Part shown: in pieces, positions 30,143 through 36,950 of the stretch
Layout: every line of letters begins with the position of its first letter
Numbering within the stretch: position 1 is the first letter of the stretch
Assembly (NCBI GenBank): GCA_050157065.1
Contig: CP189573.1
Source of the DNA: Avipropionibacterium sp050157065
GTDB lineage: Bacteria; Actinomycetota; Actinomycetes; Propionibacteriales; Propionibacteriaceae
Strand: one strand, 5' to 3'
DNA length: 64,000 nucleotides
Position numbers and translations under genes: made by a program
The notes under the pieces: generated by a model
Database searches by the model: none
What the model saw: only the letters and a program-made list of their open reading frames with translations
Told to the model about the DNA's origin: nothing

Positions 30143-31078
30143 TCAGCTCCCGTTCGCGCGCTGCACCAGCCAGTGCAGGATCGCCTTCTGTGCGTGGCGC
30201 CGGTTCTCGGCCTCGTCCCAGATCGCCGAGTGCGGCCCGTCGAGCACGTCGGCGGTGATCTCCTTGCCCCGATAGGCGGGCAGGCAGTGCAGCACCACGA
30301 CCTGTCGCCGTGCCATCTGCACGATCGCCTTGTTGACCTGGTAGGGCGCCAGCGCCGCCTCGCGATCATCGGCCCCTGCCTCGGCCCCCATCGACACCCA
30401 GGTGTCGGTCGCGATCACGTCGGCACCGATCGCGGCAGCCTGAGCGTGGTCGGTGACCATCACCGAGCCGCCGGTCTCGTCGGCCCGCGCTTCGGCGCGG
30501 GCAACGATCGCGGGGTCGGGTCGACAGGACTCGGGAGCGGCCAGCCTGACGTGCATGCCTGCGGTCACCCCGGCCAACAGGTAGGAGTGCGCCATGTTGT
30601 TGGCCGCATCGCCGTAGTAGGTGAGGGTGCGGCCCTTCAGGTCACCCAGTCGCTCCCGCACCGTCAGCAGGTCGGCCAGCAACTGGCACGGGTGGAACTC
30701 GTCGGTGAGCGCGTTGATCACCGGCACGTCGGCGTACTCGGCCATCTCCTCGATCCGTTCCTGGCCGGCGGTCCGCCACACGATGGCACCCACCTGACGG
30801 CTGAGGACCCGGGAGGTGTCGGCGATCGACTCACCCCGACCGAGCTGGGATGCCTGGGCGTCGATGATCATGGGATGCCCTTGCAGTTCGGCGATCCCGG
30901 CCTCGAAGGAGACCCTGGTCCGGGTGGACGGCTTGTCGAACAGCACCGCCACCGGACGGGGCCCGGCGAAGGTGTCGAAGCCGTACGGATCCTTCTTCAT
31001 CTGCTGTGCGAGCTCCAGCACCTCGGCCTGTTCGGCCGGGGTGAGATCGTCGTCAGCCAGGAAGTGACGAAGGCTCAT
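30143..31078 (-). CDS. argF: Ornithine carbamoyltransferase
   Basis: Converts ornithine and carbamoyl phosphate to citrulline. The 311-residue product has the carbamoyl phosphate-binding FDKPSTRTRVSFEAG (STRTR), the DEFHPCQLLADLLT motif and the ornithine loop VVLHCLPAYRGKEI. Start ATG 31078 overlaps the argD stop (ATGA). The length is normal for an anabolic enzyme. Confidence 0.97.
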   Translation of the reverse strand: MSLRHFLADDDLTPAEQAEVLELAQQMKKDPYGFDTFAGPRPVAVLFDKPSTRTRVSFEAGIAELQGHPMIIDAQASQLGRGESIADTSRVLSRQVGAIVWRTAGQERIEEMAEYADVPVINALTDEFHPCQLLADLLTVRERLGDLKGRTLTYYGDAANNMAHSYLLAGVTAGMHVRLAAPESCRPDPAIVARAEARADETGGSVMVTDHAQAAAIGADVIATDTWVSMGAEAGADDREAALAPYQVNKAIVQMARRQVVVLHCLPAYRGKEITADVLDGPHSAIWDEAENRRHAQKAILHWLVQRANGS

Positions 31079-32301
31079 GGGGACTCCTTGGGGATCTGGA
31101 CCTGATCAAGCAACTGTGGCAGAACCTCCAAAAAGGTGTCGAGCTGGGCCATCGTGATGACCAGCGGTGGGGCGATCCGGATGACGTTCGGGCGGGGTGC
31201 GTTGATCACGAACCCGGCGACCTGCGCGGCCTCGACCAGCTGTGGTGCCACGTCCTCGTGCAGCACGATCCCGCGGAGCAGTCCTCGGCCGCGGACGTGG
31301 CTGACCAGCGGGTGGTCCATGGCGGTGACCTGCCGTGCCAGGTGGTCGCCGACCTCGCGCGTGTGCGCCAGCAGGTCATCACGTTCGATGGTGGCCAGCA
31401 CCGCCAGCCCGGCGATCGCGGCCACCGGATTGCCGCCGAAGGTGGTGCCGTGGTTGCCCGGCTCCAGCAGTTCGGCGGTGTCGCCCGTGGCCAGGCAGGC
31501 ACCGATCGGGAACCCGTTGCCGAGGCCCTTGGCAACGGTGATCAGGTCGGCGGCCCAGCCCTGCCCCCCGGGGCGGTGCGCCAGCAGCTCACCGGTGCGT
31601 CCCATCCCGGTCTGCACCTCGTCCAGCCACAGCAGGGCGCCGTGGGCCGTGGTCAACTCACGGGCGTTGTCGAGGTAGTCCGGCGGCGGGACCACGATGC
31701 CGTTCTCACCCTGCACCGGCTCTAGGACCACCGCGGCGACGGTGTCGTCCATCGCCGCGGCCAGCGCGGCGGTGTCGCCGTAGGGCACGAACGTCACGTC
31801 ACCGGGCAGCGGGGCGAACGCCTCGCGGTAGGCCGGGTTCCAGGTGATCGCCAGCGACCCCATGGTGCGGCCGTGGAAGGCGCCCTCGGTCGCGATGATG
31901 CGCTGCCGCCCGGTCAACCGCGTGATCTTGAACGCGGCCTCGTTCGCCTCGGCCCCGGAGTTGGTGAAGAACACCTTCGCGTGGGTGCCGGTCATCGCCA
32001 CCAGCCGTTCGGCCAGCGCGATCTGGGCCGGGGTGGCGAAGAAGTTCGACACGTGACCGAGCGTGGACAGTTGGCTGGTGATCGCCGACAGCACCAGCGG
32101 GTGGGCGTGGCCCAGCGCGTTCACGGCGAGCCCGGCCAGCAGGTCGAGGTACTTGCGGCCGTCGGCGTCCCACAGGTGGCAGCCTTCGCCCCGGACGAAC
32201 ACCGCCTTGGGGCGGCCGAACGAGTTCATCATCGCCGAGCCGTACCGCTCGGTCAGGCTGGCGGAACTGCCGCCGGCCGTCAGGTGGTCGATCTCGGTCA
32301 T
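31075..32301 (-). CDS. argD: Acetylornithine aminotransferase
   Basis: A PLP-dependent class III aminotransferase of 408 residues that makes N-acetylornithine from the semialdehyde. Motifs: VFFTNSGAEANEAAFK, the PLP-binding LLWLDEVQTGMGRTGELLAH (Asp binding the pyridine nitrogen) and DLITVAKGLGNGFPIGA, with the Schiff-base Lys. ATG 32301 overlaps the argB stop. In the arginine cycle it works between ArgC and ArgJ. Confidence 0.96.
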   Translation of the reverse strand: MTEIDHLTAGGSSASLTERYGSAMMNSFGRPKAVFVRGEGCHLWDADGRKYLDLLAGLAVNALGHAHPLVLSAITSQLSTLGHVSNFFATPAQIALAERLVAMTGTHAKVFFTNSGAEANEAAFKITRLTGRQRIIATEGAFHGRTMGSLAITWNPAYREAFAPLPGDVTFVPYGDTAALAAAMDDTVAAVVLEPVQGENGIVVPPPDYLDNARELTTAHGALLWLDEVQTGMGRTGELLAHRPGGQGWAADLITVAKGLGNGFPIGACLATGDTAELLEPGNHGTTFGGNPVAAIAGLAVLATIERDDLLAHTREVGDHLARQVTAMDHPLVSHVRGRGLLRGIVLHEDVAPQLVEAAQVAGFVINAPRPNVIRIAPPLVITMAQLDTFLEVLPQLLDQVQIPKESP

Positions 32302-33287
32302 GCGGTGGCTCCCGTGGGGTCGTTCGGGCCGGTGGCATCGTTCGGGCCGGTGGCATCGTTCGGGCCGGTGACGAGCGTGCCGTTGCCCTCGTCGGTGAAG
32401 ATCTCGAGCAACAGCGAGTGTGGCACCCGGCCGTCGATCACGGTGGCCCGGCTGACGCCGCCGTCGACGGCGTGCAGGCATGCCTCCATCTTGGGCACCA
32501 TGCCGGCCGCGAGGCCGGGAAGCATGGCCGACAGGTCGGTGGTGGTGATCGACGAGATCACCGTCGGGTCGTCGGGCCAGTTGGCGTACAGCCCCTCGAC
32601 GTCGGTCAGCATCACCAGGCGCTCGGCGCCCAGGGCAACGGCCAGTGCGGCCGCGGCGGTGTCGGCGTTCACGTTGTGCACCTGGCCGTCCCCGTCGGGG
32701 GCCACGGTGGCGACCACCGGGATCCGGCCGGCCTCGATCAGGTCGAGCACGGCCTCGGGCCGCACCTCGGCCACGTCACCCACCAGCCCCAGGTCGACCG
32801 CCTCGCCGTCCACCTGGGTGCCGCGACGCTCGGCCACGAAGAGGCCACCGTCCTCACCCGACAACCCGACCGCCAGTGGTCCATGACTGTTGATCATGCC
32901 GACCAGCTCACGGCCGACCTGGCCGACCAGCACCATCCGGACGACGTCCATCGCCTCCGGCGTGGTGACCCGCAGGCCACCACGGAACTCGCTCTCGATG
33001 CCGAGCCGCTGCAGCATGGTGGAGATCTGGGGTCCGCCGCCGTGCACCACGACGGGCCGTACCCCACACCGCCGCAGGAACACGATGTCCTGGGCGAAGG
33101 CCTGCTTCAGTTCGTCGTTGATCATGGCGTTGCCGCCGTACTTGATCACGACGGTGGAGCCGGCGTAGTCCTCCAGCCAGGGCAGCGCCTCGATCAGGAT
33201 GCTGGCCTTCTCCCGAGGCGACATGATCGCCTCCGCGCCGGCCGTGGCGTCGCCACTGGGAACCTCGGTCACCGGGGTGTCACTCAT
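32298..33287 (-). CDS. argB: Acetylglutamate kinase with a short repeat tail
   Basis: Phosphorylates N-acetylglutamate; usually the arginine-inhibited step in this pathway. The 329-residue product of the amino acid kinase family shows VVIKYGGNAMIND, VVVHGGGPQISTMLQRLGI, SGEDGGLF and NVNADTAAAALAVALGAERL. The N-terminal extension of 28 residues before MSPREKASILIEALPWL may include the arginine-sensing helix seen in regulated enzymes. After LLEIFTDEGNGTLV, where ArgB normally ends, comes TGPNDATGPNDATGPNDPTG, an 18-bp repeat in three copies. ATG 33287 overlaps the argJ stop. Confidence 0.95.
   Translation of the reverse strand: MSDTPVTEVPSGDATAGAEAIMSPREKASILIEALPWLEDYAGSTVVIKYGGNAMINDELKQAFAQDIVFLRRCGVRPVVVHGGGPQISTMLQRLGIESEFRGGLRVTTPEAMDVVRMVLVGQVGRELVGMINSHGPLAVGLSGEDGGLFVAERRGTQVDGEAVDLGLVGDVAEVRPEAVLDLIEAGRIPVVATVAPDGDGQVHNVNADTAAAALAVALGAERLVMLTDVEGLYANWPDDPTVISSITTTDLSAMLPGLAAGMVPKMEACLHAVDGGVSRATVIDGRVPHSLLLEIFTDEGNGTLVTGPNDATGPNDATGPNDPTGATA
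32320..32373 (-). repeat. 18-bp tandem repeat, three copies, encoding the ArgB tail
   Basis: Units TCGTTCGGGCCGGTGGCA at 32320-32337, 32338-32355 and a diverged third to 32373 encode TGPNDA, TGPNDA and TGPNDP on the minus strand. Confidence 0.85.
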
Positions 33288-34435
33288 GTGGAGTACTCCG
33301 CGTTCTCCCGCACGTATTCGTACGTCAGGTCGTTGGTCCGGATGCTGGCCTCCGCGGTCCCGGCGTGCAGGTCGACCAGGACCGACACCCCACGTCCCGA
33401 CAGGTCGACCAGGTCGCGGGGTTCCCCGATCCCGCCACCACGGCAGACCTGTATCCCGTTGAAGGTGAGGTCGACCGCATCGGGCTCGAAGGCGGCATCG
33501 GTGGTGCCCATCGCCGAGAGCGCCCTGCCCCAGTTGGGATCCCCGCCGAACACCGCACACTTGAACAGATTGCTCCGCGCGATCGCCCGCCCGACGGTGA
33601 CGGCATCGGCCTCGCTGGCGGCCCGGGTCACGGTGATCGTGATGTCGTGGCTCGCCCCCTCGGCGTCAGTGATCAACTGTGCGGCCAGGTCGTCGCACAA
33701 CGCCGTCAACGCCGTGGTGAACGTGGCGACCTCCGGAGTGACCTCGCTGGCTCCGCTGGCCATGATCAACACGGTGTCGTTGGTGGACATGCAACCGTCG
33801 GAATCCGTACGGTCAAAGGTCGTCCGGCAGGCCTCCTGCAGTGCGGTGGACAACGCCTCGGCACCGATGACCGCATCGGTGGTGATCACCACGAGCATGG
33901 TGGCCAGTCCCGGCGCGAGCATGCCGGCCCCCTTCGCCATGCCGCCGATCGACCAGCCGTCGCCGTGGACCGTGGCGGTCTTGGGGACGGTGTCGGTGGT
34001 CATGATCGCCTCGGCGGCAGCCTGCCCCGCATCCTCGGCAAGCCCGGCGACCAGACCGGGCACGGACCCGAGCAACTTGTCCATCGGGAGTCGGACGCCG
34101 ATCAGCCCGGTCGAGCAGACGGCCACGTCGATCGCCCCGATGCCCAGCTCGGTCGCCACGGCCTCCGCCGTGGCGTGGGTGTCGGCGAAACCGTCCGGAC
34201 CGGTGCAGGCGTTCGCCCCACCGGAGTTGAGGACGACCGCCTCCAGCCGACCGTCGGCGACGACCTGTCGACTCCACACCACGGGTGCGGCCTGCACCCG
34301 GTTGGTGGTGAACACCGCGGCGGCGTCGTGGCGGGGCCCGAGGTTGCGGACCAGTGCCAGGTCGGGGTTGCCGGACGCCTTGAGGCCGGCGGTCGCCGCG
34401 GCGGCGACGAAGCCGGCCGGGGTGGTGGTGCTCAC
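33284..34435 (-). CDS. argJ: Glutamate N-acetyltransferase / ornithine acetyltransferase
   Basis: ArgJ recycles the acetyl group from acetylornithine to glutamate, and some versions also use acetyl-CoA. The 383-residue precursor should cleave itself within KGAGMLAPGLATMLVVITTD (about residues 181-200) to expose the nucleophilic Thr of ATM. Further family blocks are STNDTVLIMASGASE and SNLFKCAVFGGDPNWGR. The GTG at 34435 overlaps argC by four bases and puts the normal number of residues before the first conserved block. No argA is nearby, so the cyclic pathway is expected. Confidence 0.96.
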   Translation of the reverse strand: MSTTTPAGFVAAAATAGLKASGNPDLALVRNLGPRHDAAAVFTTNRVQAAPVVWSRQVVADGRLEAVVLNSGGANACTGPDGFADTHATAEAVATELGIGAIDVAVCSTGLIGVRLPMDKLLGSVPGLVAGLAEDAGQAAAEAIMTTDTVPKTATVHGDGWSIGGMAKGAGMLAPGLATMLVVITTDAVIGAEALSTALQEACRTTFDRTDSDGCMSTNDTVLIMASGASEVTPEVATFTTALTALCDDLAAQLITDAEGASHDITITVTRAASEADAVTVGRAIARSNLFKCAVFGGDPNWGRALSAMGTTDAAFEPDAVDLTFNGIQVCRGGGIGEPRDLVDLSGRGVSVLVDLHAGTAEASIRTNDLTYEYVRENAEYST

Positions 34436-35463
34436 GGCGCAACCCCCAGTCCGGCCAGGCCGGTGGTCTCCGGGAGCCCCGTGGCGATGTTGAGGCACTG
34501 GATCGCCTGTCCGGCGGTGCCCTTGGCGAGGTTGTCCAGGGCGGCGAGGGCGACGAGTCGTCCGGTGCCGCGGTCGATGCCGACCTGCACCTGGCAGTGG
34601 TTGGAGCCGGTGACGTACTGCGTCTGCGGCCACTGACCGTCCGGCAGCAGGTGGACGAACGGTTCGTCGGCGTACGCATCGGCATAGGTGGCCTGCAGTT
34701 GCTCGGCGGTCACCGAACCCGACAGCGGAGCGCTGCAGCTGGCCAGGATGCCGCGTGACATCGGGACCAGGACGGGGGTGAACGAGACGGTCGGGTCGAC
34801 CGCACCGAGCGCCGCGAGGTTCTGCTGCATCTCCGGCGTGTGCCGGTGGCTGCCGCCGACGGCGTACGGGGTGGCCGACCCCATCAACTCCGACCCGATC
34901 AGGTGCGGCTTGGCTGACTTGCCCGCCCCCGACGGCCCGACCGCAGCCGTCACCACGACGTCCCGGCCGTCGATCATCCCGGCCACCACGGCCGGCAGCA
35001 GCGCGAGCGTGACCGCGGTGACGTTGCACCCCGGGACGGCGATCCGTCGGGCACCGGCAAGGAGCTTCCGGGCGCCCGGCATCTCCGGCAGGCCGTACGG
35101 CCAGCTCCCGGCGTGCTCGGTGCCGTAGAACCGTTGCCAGGCGTCGGCGTCGGTGAGGCGGAAGTCGGCGCCACAGTCGAGCACCCGCACGTCGTCGGGC
35201 AGCGCGTTGGCAAGTTCGGCGGAGGTGCCGTGGGGCAACGCGAGGAAGACCGCGTCGTGGCCGGCGAAGGCGTCGGCGGTGGTCGGCTCGATCGGGCGGT
35301 CTGCGAGCGGCAGCAGGTGGGGCTGGTGCTCCCCCAGTCGTGTGCCGGCGCTGGATCCCGCCGTCAACGCACCGATCTCGACCTCGGGGTGCGACAGCAG
35401 CAGCCGCAACAGCTCGCCGCCCGCGTACCCGGTGGCTCCCGCCACTCCGACCTTCAGCTTCAT
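34432..35463 (-). CDS. argC: N-acetyl-gamma-glutamyl-phosphate reductase
   Basis: NADPH-dependent reduction to the semialdehyde. The 343-residue product starts with a Rossmann motif (MKLKVGVAGATGYAGGELLR). The catalytic Cys is in RIAVPGCNVTAVTLALLP (about residue 147), and the family pattern AVGPSGAGKSAKP plus the downstream HRHTPEM His are present. It is first in the operon. ATG 35463 or the ATG two codons upstream (35469) could start translation; neither has a good ribosome site, and both lie inside the ARG-box region. Repressor binding would therefore cover the start codon. Confidence 0.95.
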   Translation of the reverse strand: MKLKVGVAGATGYAGGELLRLLLSHPEVEIGALTAGSSAGTRLGEHQPHLLPLADRPIEPTTADAFAGHDAVFLALPHGTSAELANALPDDVRVLDCGADFRLTDADAWQRFYGTEHAGSWPYGLPEMPGARKLLAGARRIAVPGCNVTAVTLALLPAVVAGMIDGRDVVVTAAVGPSGAGKSAKPHLIGSELMGSATPYAVGGSHRHTPEMQQNLAALGAVDPTVSFTPVLVPMSRGILASCSAPLSGSVTAEQLQATYADAYADEPFVHLLPDGQWPQTQYVTGSNHCQVQVGIDRGTGRLVALAALDNLAKGTAGQAIQCLNIATGLPETTGLAGLGVAP

Positions 35464-35465
35464 GA

Positions 35466-35497
35466 GCATAACTATGCCTGACTTGGAATAACTATGC
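35466..35497. promoter_or_regulatory. Pair of ARG-box-like palindromes before argC
   Basis: GCATAACTATGC (35466-35477) is a perfect half-site pair around AC; GAATAACTATGC (35486-35497) is a second copy with one half degenerate. Centres are 20 bp apart, about two helical turns, as is usual for paired ARG boxes bound by an ArgR hexamer. The encoded ArgR is in the same operon, so autoregulation is likely. Confidence 0.8.
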
Positions 35498-35522
35498 AAT
35501 CGAGTTTGCGGGGCCGGGGCCC

Positions 35523-36191
35523 TCATGCGCCCGGCAACATGCCGGTGACCATCGCCCGCAGGCCGTCGAGATAGGTGTCGCGCGCGGCGTACTCCGGCCA
35601 GCGGGCACCGATCGTGGCCAGCTGTGGCATCACCTCGGGATCGATGTGGGACAAGAAGCCATCGCCGAGCTCGACGCCGCCGGGGCGGCCCCGGAGGGTC
35701 CGGGCCCGCACCACCACCTCGCCGGTGGCCAGGTACCAGACGTTGCGGAACAGGGCTACAGCTTCGGCCTCGTCACAGCCGGCAGCCACGGCGGTCGACA
35801 CGATCTCCTCCACGGTCCACAGCGCGCCTTCGTCCAGCAAGGCGATGAAGCCGTCGACCGCCACCGCCTCGGCCACCCAGGGCCACGTCGCCAGCGCGTC
35901 ACGGAGGGCGACCCCGACGACGATGATGCGCTCCAGCGGTTCGGCCGGCAGCTCGGGACGAGCCTGCCGAGCGAGATGCTCGTTCAGCAGCAGCACCAAC
36001 AGCTCGTGCTTGTCCCGGACGTGGTGGTAGAGCGTGGTCGCACCGATCCCCAACTCACCGGCGAGCCGGCGGATGGTGAGGGTGTCCCAGCCGTCGCGGT
36101 CGATCAACGCACGCGCCGCGGCGAGGATCTGCGGTCGCGAGGTGACCGCCGGGCGGCCGGTGCGACCGGACGGAACCTGGGTGCCTGCCAC
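35523..36191 (-). CDS. TetR-family transcriptional regulator
   Basis: A 222-residue regulator. The N-terminal helix-turn-helix reads TSRPQILAAARALIDRDGWD and LTIRRLAGELGIGATTLYHH (about residues 16-55), a clear TetR pattern. The C-terminal ligand domain resembles the TetR_C type (ALRDALATWPWVAEAVAVDG). GTG 36191 is chosen because the open frame upstream runs through the divergent promoter region; its ribosome site is weak. It faces a small membrane protein gene, with a 24-bp palindrome between them. The likely role is control of that gene and itself. Confidence 0.88.
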   Translation of the reverse strand: MAGTQVPSGRTGRPAVTSRPQILAAARALIDRDGWDTLTIRRLAGELGIGATTLYHHVRDKHELLVLLLNEHLARQARPELPAEPLERIIVVGVALRDALATWPWVAEAVAVDGFIALLDEGALWTVEEIVSTAVAAGCDEAEAVALFRNVWYLATGEVVVRARTLRGRPGGVELGDGFLSHIDPEVMPQLATIGARWPEYAARDTYLDGLRAMVTGMLPGA

Positions 36192-36291
36192 GGTCCCATC
36201 TTGCCGGAGGTGCGGCCTGCCGTCACGGGTGGATGACGGAAGGGAGGGGTGGCAGAACAAAGGCTTGGCGAGCGGATTGATCGGAGTGCTA

Positions 36292-36315
36292 ACTTTCCAA
36301 ACATGTTCCGAAAGT
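36292..36315. promoter_or_regulatory. 24-bp palindrome, probable TetR operator
   Basis: ACTTTC-CAAACATGTTCC-GAAAGT: 20 of 24 positions are symmetrical, including the arms and the ACATGT core. It lies about 100 bases from the tetR start and 109 bases from the membrane-protein start. The remainder of 36192-36424 holds only a short hairpin (36347-36362). Confidence 0.75.
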
Positions 36316-36424
36316 CGATCAGGCCGAGGCGCCGCCGTGCCCCCCGCTACCACCGCGGGGCCGTCCGGCACCGTGCCACCAGCCACGATCACCATCTCGT
36401 TCCACCACCGGAGAGGATCCACTC

Positions 36425-36889
36425 ATGAGCACCCTCACCTTCCCTGCAGCGACACCGACCCGCCCCCGCACCGCGCTCACGGCGATGTACGTGGGCCTGG
36501 GGCTCACCGTGCTCGCACTCGCGCTGCCCTTCCTCGATCGGGCCACCGGCCAGCTGCTCGCGGGCCACATCCGGGCCGGGTATCCCGGCTACTCCGTGGC
36601 CGAGATCGAGACCGCGGCCTTGGTCTACCTGATCATCCTGGCCACGGTCGGCGGCGTGGGCATCCTCGGCTGGCTGTCAGCGGTGTGGACGGCTCGCCGA
36701 GGCCACCGCTGGGCGGCTCGGATCCTGGCATCCACCTTGTGGCTGGGGGCGACGACGGTCGCCCTGTTCGCCCTCACCGTCACCGACACCTCCGGCGACA
36801 CCGGGCTGCCGCCGCTGTTCGGCTGGGCCGGCGTGATCCCCTGCCTCGCGGGCCTGGTTGCGGTGGTCGCCCTCTGGCGGCGAGGCTGA
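36425..36889 (+). CDS. Four-helix membrane protein (DUF6069-like)
   Basis: A 154-residue membrane protein with four hydrophobic segments (about residues 21-40, 66-88, 103-123 and 132-150). Segments start at MYVGLGLTVLALALPFLD, VYLIILATVGGVGILGWLSA, ILASTLWLGATTVALFAL and GWAGVIPCLAGLVAVVAL. A charged cytoplasmic loop WTARRGHRWAARI separates helices two and three. GGAGAGGA precedes the ATG at 36425. It is divergent from the TetR gene, which probably represses it. The family assignment is tentative; no function is known to me. Confidence 0.75.
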   Translation: MSTLTFPAATPTRPRTALTAMYVGLGLTVLALALPFLDRATGQLLAGHIRAGYPGYSVAEIETAALVYLIILATVGGVGILGWLSAVWTARRGHRWAARILASTLWLGATTVALFALTVTDTSGDTGLPPLFGWAGVIPCLAGLVAVVALWRRG

Positions 36890-36907
36890 CCCGACCGGTG
36901 AACGAGT

Positions 36908-36933
36908 CCGGGCCCGGAGCAATCCGGGCCCGG
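36908..36933. terminator. Bidirectional terminator between the membrane protein and pheT
   Basis: CCGGGCCCGGA (36908-36918), loop GCAA, TCCGGGCCCGG (36923-36933): an 11-bp perfect stem midway between two convergent stop codons. Confidence 0.82.
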
Positions 36934-36950
36934 GCAACTCGGCCTGGTTC

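Noticed and set aside
32418..34493. 691-codon plus-strand frame opposite argB and argJ
   Set aside because: It overlaps two unmistakable arginine genes entirely and has no motif or start signal.
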